From: Pseudomonadota bacterium
Lineage (GTDB): Bacteria > Myxococcota > Polyangia > Polyangiales > Polyangiaceae
Length of the DNA: 5,060 nucleotides
Assembly: GCA_023419055.1 (NCBI GenBank)
Contig: JAEZYO010000470.1
Span: 1 to 5,060, forward strand
Direction of reading: 5' to 3'
A program made the translations under genes and the position numbers. The notes beneath the pieces were generated by a model. That model searched no databases. It was not told where the DNA came from and worked only from the letters and a program-made list of their open reading frames with translations. Shown piece after piece: positions 1 through 5,060 of this stretch (position 1 is its first letter; each line of letters starts with the position of its first letter).

Positions 1-1009
1 GGTTCTCCCACACGGCGTAGCCGCGCTCTCCGGACGAGACCACGCGCAGCAGCGCCTGCTCGCCGAGCGGCGGCGTGAACGGCGCGACCCGTGCGGCGAT
101 GTTACCGTCGAGGGTGAGCGCCGCGGAGACGAGCCGGGCCTCGCCGAAGCGCCGATCCGACCAGAGCACCACGAGTCGCTCGCCGATCAGCGCGAGATCC
201 AGGTCGAGCTCGGCCGTCGACTCGGCGCTGAGCCGCGTGGGAGTGCGCACCGGCATCGCCGTGGGGCCGAGCCAGATCACCTCGACGGGTCCGCTCGCGC
301 CGCGCTCGGCCGAAGAGCGCACGACGCCCACCGCGACGCTGTCGCCCGCAGCCGCGATCTGCCAGGCGCGCACGTCGCGCGCGAACGCCTGCGCTTCACC
401 GATCGGCTCTCCGCGCGCTCCGACCGGCACGGCGATCAAGTCCGCGCCGCCCTCGGAGCGGACTCCGTACAGGACGAGCCGCTTGCCTCCGAGGCTCACC
501 GCGTCGACCCACAAGACCGGGCGACTCGACCCGCCGAGCTTCTGCGATGGCCCGCGCAGCTTGCCGTCGGCGCCGATCATGGAGACCTCGACCTGCTCGA
601 CGCTGCCGCCCTTGCGCGAGCTCACGAGCGCGAACGTGTCGCCGCCGACCCCGCGCACGGCCACCACCCCGAGCTCCGCGGGCGCCGGTGAGAGCTTCTT
701 GCTTCGACCGACCGGTGCGCCGGAAGCGACCGGCAGCGTGAACCACGAGCGCACGCCGGGCTGCTCTTCCGCCGCCCACACGAGCAGCGCTCGATCGCCC
801 TCCTTGCCGACGTAAGGACCGAACGTCCCCTTCGGTACGGTGGCGACGCTCTCCGCCTGGAGCGCGGGCACGCCGGCGCCGCTCTTCGGCGGCTTCTTGC
901 GAACGGCCTCACGCGGAGGCTCGGAAGCGCCCGAACCGCCGCCGCACGAGACGCCGCCGAGCAGCGACGTGAGCGCGAGAACTGCCACGAGCCGGGCGCC
1001 GACCTTCAC
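1..1009 (-). CDS. Putative exported lipoprotein with beta-propeller-like repeats (partial, C-terminus outside window)
   Basis: Read on the minus strand from GTG at 1009-1007, the frame stays open for 336 codons to the window edge. The N-terminus has K2 and R6, a hydrophobic stretch at about 7-20, then LLGGVSC with Cys22, followed by a Gly/Ser/Pro-rich linker to about residue 65. This looks like a lipoprotein signal peptide, but the residue at -3 is Gly19 rather than the usual Leu/Val/Ile, so lipidation is likely, not certain. The mature part shows recurrent strands: ALLVWAAEE (74-82), RLVLYGVRSEGG (177-188), RLVVLWSDRRFG (278-289) and YAVWEN (331-336). Each is followed by a segment such as GARGEPIG or LTLDGNI. 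That rhythm resembles blades of a secreted beta-propeller. No catalytic motif is visible and the function is unknown. The GTG start is chosen because it is followed directly by the signal peptide and is preceded by AGGA seven bases upstream. It is divergent from the kinase gene. Confidence 0.75.
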   Translation of the reverse strand, partial: MKVGARLVAVLALTSLLGGVSCGGGSGASEPPREAVRKKPPKSGAGVPALQAESVATVPKGTFGPYVGKEGDRALLVWAAEEQPGVRSWFTLPVASGAPVGRSKKLSPAPAELGVVAVRGVGGDTFALVSSRKGGSVEQVEVSMIGADGKLRGPSQKLGGSSRPVLWVDAVSLGGKRLVLYGVRSEGGADLIAVPVGARGEPIGEAQAFARDVRAWQIAAAGDSVAVGVVRSSAERGASGPVEVIWLGPTAMPVRTPTRLSAESTAELDLDLALIGERLVVLWSDRRFGEARLVSAALTLDGNIAARVAPFTPPLGEQALLRVVSSGERGYAVWEN

Positions 1010-1015
1010 GCTAGA

Positions 1016-1021
1016 GTCCTA
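1016..1021 (-). promoter_or_regulatory. Ribosome-binding or -10-like element before the lipoprotein start
   Basis: On the minus strand TAGGAC lies six bases before the GTG start. The AGGA within it is a fair Shine-Dalgarno match at seven-base spacing and supports the chosen start. The same hexamer also sits where a -10 box of a leaderless transcript would be, with TGCAAT 17 bases further upstream, but it lacks the final T of a TAnnnT box. The ribosome-binding reading is preferred. Confidence 0.35.
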
Positions 1022-1039
1022 CCCCAGATCGCGTGCCGA

Positions 1040-1075
1040 TTGCACCCCGGCCGAGCCGCCCACTACGCTCGGCGC
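1040..1075 (+). promoter_or_regulatory. Candidate promoter giving a leaderless histidine kinase mRNA
   Basis: TTGCAC at 1040-1045 is followed after 18 bases by TACGCT at 1064-1069, which fits TAnnnT. Six bases later comes the GTG at 1076. A -10 box at this distance puts transcription initiation on or next to the start codon. No Shine-Dalgarno sequence precedes 1076, which is consistent with a leaderless message. The alternative TTG start at 1040 would coincide with the -35 element. The -35 matches the consensus only in TTG, so the call rests mainly on the -10 position. Confidence 0.4.
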
Positions 1076-2734
1076 GTGACCCTCGCTTGGCGCCTGCTCC
1101 TGGCCATCGGTGTGATCACCGTGGCCACGGCGATGGTCGTCGGTTTTGGCGTGCGCGAGAGCTGGCGCGAGCGCGAGGAGCAGCGCTTCCTGCGCGAGTT
1201 CCGCGCGGCGGTCGACTCTCTCGACGGCAGGCTCGCGGAGGAGCGCGACGACCTGAAGACGCTGGTCGACGACGTCTGCCAGCACGAACCCTTCGTGGAC
1301 GACGCCCTCGTCGGCCTGCGCGGGGGCGAGAGCGCGCTCGCCGAGCGCCGGCTCTCGCTCAGCCTGCGGGTGACGGAGGTCGCGCGCGCCAGGCGCCTCG
1401 ACACGCTCACGCTCATCACTTCGAAGGGTGACGTACTCGGCAGCTCGACGCCGGGCGAGACCGGCCGCCGCGATCGCGAGCTCGCGGCGCGCTTCGGCAA
1501 GGATCGGTCTTGGTCGGCGCTCCGCAGCGAACCGCCTGCCGCGCTGGAGCACGGCTGTCGCCGGGTCGACGGGCGCAACGACAAGCTCTGGGTGGGCATC
1601 TACGCGTCGCGCAGCCTCCCGAAGCTGCTCGATCGCGTGGGCAACAGCTTCGACGTGCGCTTCCACCTCGACGAGGTCGAGCCCCGGCCGGACCTCCTGG
1701 TCGAGACGGTGCGCTCGAAGACGCTCGGCGAGCTCACGATCACCGCCGTCCGCTCGCGCACGCCGCTCTCCGAGGACATCCAGCACGTCGACACCGTCAT
1801 CCTCGCCGTCGGCTCGCTCACGGTGCTCGGCGCGCTGCTCTTCGCCTACGTGCTCGCGCGCGGCCTGGCCCGCCCGATCGTCGAGCTCTCGCGCCAGGCG
1901 CGGCAGGTGGTCCACGGCGAACCCAAGCCCGTCACCGCCAAGGGTGGTCGCGAGCTCGAGGGGCTCGCGGCGTCGTTCAACGCCACGCTCAGGGACCTGC
2001 TCGCGCTCAAGAAACGCCTGGCCGTGAGCGAGCGCATCGCGGCGCGGCGCGAGATAGCGCGCCAGGTGGCGCACGAGATCAAGAACCCGCTCGCCCCCAT
2101 CCGCGCGGCGGTCGAAACGTTGCGCCGCCTCCGCGCCCGAAACGATCCGCGCTTCGACGAGTACTTCGACGAGGCGTCGCGCACCGTGCTCGACGAGGTG
2201 AACCGCATCACCAACATCGTCACCGAGTTCACCCGCTTCGCCCGCCTGCCCGCTCCGGCACCCGCCCCGTTCGACCTCACGGAGACCGTGCGCTCGGTGG
2301 TGAACCTCCACGCGGCGGGCGGCGTCCCCATCGCCTTCGAGAGCGAGCCGCTACCCCAAGTCGTCGCCGACAAAGATCAGATCGTCCAAGTGGTCACGAA
2401 CCTCCTCGCCAACGCGCTCGACGCGGTGCGCGATCGCCCGACTCCCACCATTCAGGTGCGCCTCGCCCGGAGCGACGAGAGCGCGCGGGTCCGCGTGCGA
2501 GACAACGGGCCCGGCGTCGACGCCGCCATCCGCGAGCGGCTCTTCGAGCCCTACGCCACGACCAAGCCCGAAGGGACGGGGCTCGGGCTCGCCATCGTCG
2601 AGCGCATCGCCGTCGAGCACGGGGGCAGCATCACTTATAGGGATGCCCCGGGCGGCGGCGCCGAGTTCGAGCTCGAGCTGCCGCTCGCCGGCCCGACGCT
2701 CCTCCCGGAGCCGCCTCCTAGCTCGTCTCGGTAG
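1076..2734 (+). CDS. Membrane sensor histidine kinase (HAMP-HisKA-HATPase_c), NtrY-like core
   Basis: The 552-residue protein autophosphorylates a histidine in response to a signal and passes the phosphate to a response regulator, which is not in this window. Membrane helices lie at about 7-26 and 240-262 and enclose roughly 210 extracytoplasmic residues. That region starts with a long charged helix and continues into a Cache/PAS-like portion (around LDTLTLITSKGDVLGSS); the fold assignment is tentative. A HAMP domain follows (about 263-315, Pro267, E293, F301-N302). The kinase core is complete: H-box HEIKNPL with His333, Glu334 and Asn337 (an ExxN arrangement typical of bifunctional kinase/phosphatases), N-box NLLANALDAV (442-451), G1 DNGPG (476-480), F-box LFEPY (489-493) and G2 GTGLGL (500-505). 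The sequence around the H-box resembles the NtrY/AtoS type, whose partners are often NtrC-like activators; that link is inference. There is no PAS or receiver domain. The GTG at 1076 is preferred to TTG at 1040 because the first helix begins directly after it and the extra 12 residues look non-coding. Confidence 0.95.
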   Translation: MTLAWRLLLAIGVITVATAMVVGFGVRESWREREEQRFLREFRAAVDSLDGRLAEERDDLKTLVDDVCQHEPFVDDALVGLRGGESALAERRLSLSLRVTEVARARRLDTLTLITSKGDVLGSSTPGETGRRDRELAARFGKDRSWSALRSEPPAALEHGCRRVDGRNDKLWVGIYASRSLPKLLDRVGNSFDVRFHLDEVEPRPDLLVETVRSKTLGELTITAVRSRTPLSEDIQHVDTVILAVGSLTVLGALLFAYVLARGLARPIVELSRQARQVVHGEPKPVTAKGGRELEGLAASFNATLRDLLALKKRLAVSERIAARREIARQVAHEIKNPLAPIRAAVETLRRLRARNDPRFDEYFDEASRTVLDEVNRITNIVTEFTRFARLPAPAPAPFDLTETVRSVVNLHAAGGVPIAFESEPLPQVVADKDQIVQVVTNLLANALDAVRDRPTPTIQVRLARSDESARVRVRDNGPGVDAAIRERLFEPYATTKPEGTGLGLAIVERIAVEHGGSITYRDAPGGGAEFELELPLAGPTLLPEPPPSSSR

Positions 2735-2880
2735 CGCGCACCCCGTTTCGCTCCCTCCCGGTGGGGTTCGGTTCGTGCCCCCACTCGCTCCCCGCGCCTC
2801 GTTTTCTTCGTGCATTTCGCTCCCCGCGTCCCGCTCGTTTCGTCCTCGCACGAACCTCCGTCACCCTCGCCGATGCTCGC
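2735..2880 (+). terminator. C-rich, G-poor 3' flank of the kinase gene, candidate Rho-type termination region
   Basis: The RNA-sense strand is markedly C-over-G: by hand count 2785-2880 has 45 C and 19 G in 96 bases. C-rich, G-poor, weakly structured RNA after a stop codon is the usual character of Rho loading sites. The only notable hairpin has arms GTGGGG (2761-2766) and CCCCAC (2779-2784) with a 12-base loop. It is not followed directly by a T-run, so it is a poor intrinsic terminator. No credible gene is seen here. Confidence 0.3.
2748..2828 (+). repeat. Short dispersed repeat TCGCTCCC
   Basis: TCGCTCCC occurs at 2748-2755, 2785-2792 and 2817-2824. The last two are extended to an exact 12-base direct repeat, TCGCTCCCCGCG, at 2785-2796 and 2817-2828. 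The same 8-mer recurs at 4735-4742, just downstream of the chemotaxis gene. The copies may be remnants of simple-sequence expansion or part of the C-rich 3' flank character. No palindrome or mobile-element structure accompanies them. Confidence 0.5.
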
Positions 2881-2887
2881 TGGCTAC

Positions 2888-2915
2888 TAAAGTTCAGTAA
2901 GTAATCGGCCGTACC
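2888..2915 (+). promoter_or_regulatory. FliA (sigma-28)-like promoter element upstream of the chemotaxis gene
   Basis: TAAAGTTC at 2888-2895 matches seven of eight bases of the flagellar sigma -35 consensus TAAAGTTT. After 12 bases, GCCGTACC (2908-2915) begins with GCCG as in the -10 consensus GCCGATAA. The usual spacer is 11, so this is one base too long, and the 3' half of the -10 is poor. It stands in a local AT-rich island (17 of 30 bases A/T at 2881-2910) and points toward a receptor gene of the kind flagellar sigma factors control elsewhere. A 5' leader of about 165 bases would result. Confidence 0.3.
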
Positions 2916-2983
2916 GCAGAAGCCGAAAGCCGTCGTACTGCACAAACGGCTCCTCTCTGCCGAGCGGCCGGCAAGCTGTGTAC

Positions 2984-3013
2984 TTGTTCGAAGCCACTTC
3001 GGCTAGTTAGGCT
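2984..3013 (+). promoter_or_regulatory. Housekeeping-type promoter candidate for the chemotaxis gene
   Basis: TTGTTC (2984-2989) and TAGGCT (3008-3013, fitting TAnnnT) are separated by 18 bases in the less GC-rich part of the intergenic region. Initiation would fall near 3020, leaving a leader of about 68 bases before the ATG at 3088. Only TTG of the -35 agrees with the consensus, so this is a weak prediction competing with the sigma-28-like element upstream. Confidence 0.3.
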
Positions 3014-3019
3014 CTACAC

Positions 3020-3042
3020 CGGGTCAACCCGCGAGCGCGCTC
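3020..3042. promoter_or_regulatory. Pair of palindromes at the putative transcription start, possible operator
   Basis: CGGGT-CA-ACCCG (3020-3031) is an inverted repeat with five-base arms and a two-base centre. It is followed almost at once by the perfect ten-base palindrome GAGCGCGCTC (3033-3042). They lie at or just after the start site expected from the 2984-3013 promoter, where a dimeric repressor would bind. In GC-rich DNA short palindromes arise by chance, so this is only suggestive. Confidence 0.2.
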
Positions 3043-3087
3043 CGGCGCGAAGGGGCGGGCCTACACCCGCTCCCGTTTCGAACAGCC

Positions 3088-4710
3088 ATGATTCGACTTA
3101 CGTCTCGCCAGCTCTTCGGCATCGCCGCTCTGCTCGTCGCCGCCGCGGTCCTCGTCGCCATCCTCGGAGCCGATCAGCGACTCCTGCTCTTCGCGATCGT
3201 CATGTTCGTCGGCGCCGTGATCACCATCCTCTACTCCGGTAGCGCCGAAGGCCTGCCGACGGAGGCGCTCGATCAGATCCGGAGCGCGTCGCGCCGCATC
3301 CTCGACGGCAAGCGCCCCGAGGCGCCCGCCGGCTCGCCCCCGGAGCTCGCTCGCGTCTTCGAGTCCCTCGATCAGGTCTACGAGGGCTACACCGAGCTCG
3401 GCGAGCGCGGGGGAGCGAACACCGAGGACATCGAGCACGCCGCGACCAGCGTGATGAGCGCCGTGCGCTCCCTGACGGACGGCGTGGCCGCGCAGATGAA
3501 CGCCGCCGAAGAGTCTTCGCGGCACCTGAAGGACATGTCGAACTCGCTGCGCGAGCTCGGCCAGAACGTCGAGGTGCTCGCGGCCAACGCGGAAGAGTCG
3601 AGCTCTTCGGTGCTCGAGATGACCGCCACCAACGAGACCGTCGCCGAGAACATCGTGGAGCTCGGCGCGAGCGTGCGCGAGACCGTCGCGAGCATCGAGG
3701 AGATGGCGTACTCGATCAAAGAGGTCGCGAAGAACGTCGACGCGCTCTCGCTCACGGCCGAAGAGACCAGCTCGAGCATGAACGAGATGGACGTCTCGAT
3801 CGACCAGGTGCAGTCGAACGCGAACGAGACCGCCCGCCTCTCCGAAGAGGTGGCTCAGGACGCCGAGCGCGGCGCCGAAGCCATCCTGAAGACGATCGGC
3901 GAAATCTACCGCATCAAGGAGAGCAGCCAGGAAGCGGTGGCCGTGATCTCGAACCTCGGTTCGCGCATCGACGCCATCGGACAAATCCTGAACGTGATCG
4001 ACGACGTCGCCGAGCAGACCAACCTGCTCGCGCTGAACGCCGCCATCATCGCCGCCCAAGCCGGCGAACACGGCAAGGGCTTCGCGGTCGTCGCCGACGA
4101 AATCAAGGACCTTGCCGAGCGCGCGGGCGCGAGCACCAAAGAGATCGCCGACCTCATCAAGACCATCCAGAGCGAGAGCAAGAACGCCATCCTCGCCGTG
4201 GAGCGCGGCGCGCAGAACGTCGACCGCGGCGTCGAAGTCTCGAACGAGGCCGAGCGCGCCCTGAAGAAGATCCTCGAGAGCTCGCAGAAGAGCACCAACA
4301 TGGTCCGCGCCATCGCCCGCGCCACCGTCGAACAGGCCAAGGGCAGCAAGCAGGTCACCGACGCCATCGGGCGCATCGCCGCGACGGTCCAGCAAATCGC
4401 CGCCGCCACCGCCCAGCAGGCGCGCGGCTCCGAGCTCATCATGAAGAGCGGCGAGAAGATGCGCACCATCGCCCAGCAGGTCGAGCGCTCCACTCAAGAG
4501 CAGTCGCGCGGCAGCCGCCAGATCACCGGCGCCATCGAGACCATCAACAACATGGTCGGCCAGCTCTCGAGCGCCCAGCGCTCCCAGAGCCGCGGCACCG
4601 AGCGCGCCCAGGCCTCCGCCGCCCAGCTCGAAGAAGCAGCCCGCCGCCAGGACTCCGCCCTCCGCGAGCTCATCAACCACACCGAGCGCCTCCGCAAGGC
4701 CGCCACCTGA
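3088..4710 (+). CDS. Methyl-accepting chemotaxis protein without a ligand-binding domain
   Basis: The 540-residue receptor should act with CheA and CheW, modulating the kinase. Two membrane helices (about 9-27 and 32-50) are joined by only a few residues (ADQR), so there is no periplasmic sensor. A degenerate HAMP-like segment follows (about 55-100, Pro57, DGK around 73-75, ELARVFESLDQ). The rest is a long coiled coil with the conserved hairpin around 305-345: EQTNLLALNAA, then AGEHGKGFAVVADEI. Positions equivalent to Tsr Glu385 and Arg388 are Ile321 and Gln324. Likely methylation pairs are E141-E142, E169-E170 and E225-E226, each in AEE[ST]S. The C-terminal arm has about 3.5 repeats of 28 residues marked by EQAKGS (415), QQARGS (443), EQSRGS (471) and SQSRGT (499). 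There is no CheR-docking pentapeptide; the protein ends LRKAAT. No good ribosome-binding site precedes the ATG; GAAGGGGCGGG ends 28 bases upstream. The start is nevertheless chosen because the first helix follows directly. The cognate chemotaxis cluster is outside the window. Confidence 0.95.
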   Translation: MIRLTSRQLFGIAALLVAAAVLVAILGADQRLLLFAIVMFVGAVITILYSGSAEGLPTEALDQIRSASRRILDGKRPEAPAGSPPELARVFESLDQVYEGYTELGERGGANTEDIEHAATSVMSAVRSLTDGVAAQMNAAEESSRHLKDMSNSLRELGQNVEVLAANAEESSSSVLEMTATNETVAENIVELGASVRETVASIEEMAYSIKEVAKNVDALSLTAEETSSSMNEMDVSIDQVQSNANETARLSEEVAQDAERGAEAILKTIGEIYRIKESSQEAVAVISNLGSRIDAIGQILNVIDDVAEQTNLLALNAAIIAAQAGEHGKGFAVVADEIKDLAERAGASTKEIADLIKTIQSESKNAILAVERGAQNVDRGVEVSNEAERALKKILESSQKSTNMVRAIARATVEQAKGSKQVTDAIGRIAATVQQIAAATAQQARGSELIMKSGEKMRTIAQQVERSTQEQSRGSRQITGAIETINNMVGQLSSAQRSQSRGTERAQASAAQLEEAARRQDSALRELINHTERLRKAAT

Positions 4711-4742
4711 ATCCCTCCACCTTCTCTCCGCTTCTCGCTCCC
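4711..4742 (+). terminator. C-rich, G-poor 3' flank of the chemotaxis gene
   Basis: Immediately after the TGA the RNA-sense strand is almost free of G: 4711-4740 has 16 C and 2 G by hand count. No stem-loop with a T-run is present. The composition mirrors the flank of the kinase gene and fits a Rho loading site. It shares the 8-mer TCGCTCCC (4735-4742) with that flank. Confidence 0.3.
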
Positions 4743-5013
4743 TTTCGCGCCCGGGCTCGAATCTGCGCGCCGAGACTTGATTCGGCCCTTCGCGCCCGGA
4801 CCCGATTCGGCTCTTCGCGCTCGGACTCGATTCGGCTCTTCGCGCCCGGGCTTGATTCGGCTCTTCGCGCCCGGACTCGATTCGGCTCTTCGCGACCGGA
4901 CTCGATTCGGCTCCCTGGGGCTTGCTTCGGCCTCGCCCGGGGCTTGATTCGGCTCCCTGGGGCTTGCTTCGGCTCCCTGGGGCTTGATTCGGCTCCCTGG
5001 GGCTTGATTCGGC
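4743..5013. repeat. Tandem minisatellite with two unit lengths (25 bp then 20 bp), core GATTCGGC
   Basis: Eleven contiguous units carry GATTCGGC or GCTTCGGC. Units 1-5 (4774-4898) are each exactly 25 bases: a five-base head (GACTC, GACTT, GACCC or GGCTT), the core, then TCTTCGCGCCCG or a variant. From unit 6 (4899) the tail becomes TCCCTGG and the unit 20 bases: 4899-4918, 4941-4960, 4961-4980 and 4981-5000. Unit 7 (4919-4940) is 22 bases with a hybrid tail. Unit 11 breaks off after the core at 5013. A degenerate copy with GAATCTG precedes the array (about 4743-4773). In the 20-bp part the core alternates GATT, GCTT, GATT, GCTT, GATT, GATT, hinting at a roughly 40-bp higher-order period. The units abut with no unique spacers, so it is not CRISPR. 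The function is unknown; it may be slippage-prone non-coding DNA. Confidence 0.9.
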
Positions 5014-5060
5014 AGAGAACGGAGCGCACGGCGCTCAGCAGCCTGTCGACGAGTGCTACC
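5014..5060. other. Unassigned window end after the repeat array
   Basis: These 47 bases leave the repeat. On the minus strand one open frame enters from the right edge (VALVDRLLSAVRSVL) and continues through the repeats without a stop, while a plus-strand frame is also open. The stretch is too short to decide whether a gene enters here. Confidence 0.3.

Noticed and set aside
75..815. Long plus-strand open frame opposite the lipoprotein gene
   Set aside because: Its translation is Ser/Arg/Thr-rich without domains, while the opposite strand reads as a signal peptide followed by regular beta-strand patterns.
1019..2311. 430-codon open frame antisense to the histidine kinase
   Set aside because: It mirrors the kinase frame in GC-rich DNA, and its product is a low-complexity Arg/Glu/Ala-rich sequence; the kinase motifs on the plus strand are unambiguous.
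1510..2640. 376-codon plus-strand frame inside the kinase gene
   Set aside because: Arg/Ala/Pro-rich translation in an alternative frame of a gene with a complete set of kinase motifs.
2643..2900. Small plus-strand frame covering the kinase end and the following spacer
   Set aside because: Ser/Arg-rich translation overlapping the kinase C-terminus, without a ribosome-binding site or domain.
2860..3010. Sigma-54 promoter (GG-N10-GC) upstream of the chemoreceptor
   Set aside because: The GG pairs I tested in the AT-richer stretch (for example those at about 2882, 2907, 2948 and 2970) have no GC at the required spacing.
2980..3012. tRNA-like or riboswitch-like structure around the TTCGAAGCCACTTCGG hairpin
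   Set aside because: Only a five- to six-base stem with a three-base loop is present; no cloverleaf, conserved T-arm or known aptamer core could be traced.
3061..4680. 539-codon open frame antisense to the chemoreceptor
   Set aside because: It is a Leu/Gly/Asp/Val-rich shadow of the heptad repeats on the plus strand, with no recognisable domain of its own.
4774..5013. CRISPR array
   Set aside because: Units abut head to tail and differ only by small variations; there are no unique spacers and no cas genes in the window.

Overview
This is very GC-rich DNA with long open shadow frames opposite every gene. Three features suggest a myxobacterium (Myxococcota, perhaps Polyangiales): a Gly/Ser-rich lipoprotein N-terminus, an orphan histidine kinase, and a methyl-accepting protein with a variant hairpin tip. 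The lineage is inferred from style, not from a marker gene.

Layout: positions 1-1009 hold the N-terminal 336 residues of a minus-strand exported protein, probably a lipoprotein with beta-propeller-like strands, running off the left edge. A 66-base divergent spacer (1010-1075) carries signals for both directions. Positions 1076-2734 encode a complete membrane histidine kinase with an extracytoplasmic sensor region, HAMP domain, HisKA and HATPase domains. Positions 2735-3087 are non-coding: a C-rich, G-poor 3' flank, then a locally AT-richer stretch with candidate promoters. Positions 3088-4710 encode a complete methyl-accepting chemotaxis protein (MCP) with two adjacent membrane helices, no ligand-binding domain and a very long signalling coiled coil. 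A second C-rich flank follows, then a tandem repeat array (4743-5013) that switches from 25-bp to 20-bp units sharing the core GATTCGGC. The last 47 bases cannot be assigned.

The kinase and the MCP are both signal-transduction inputs, but no response regulator, CheA, CheW, CheR or CheB is in view, so both look like orphans here. A 353-bp gap separates them, so they are probably separate transcription units. The lipoprotein and kinase are divergent and may share a control region; a functional link is possible but unproven.

I see no clearly new biological system. The items most worth checking are the sensor-less MCP with an altered trimer-contact tip and about 30 heptads per arm, the flagellar-sigma-like element upstream of it, the probable leaderless start of the kinase, and the two-period repeat array.
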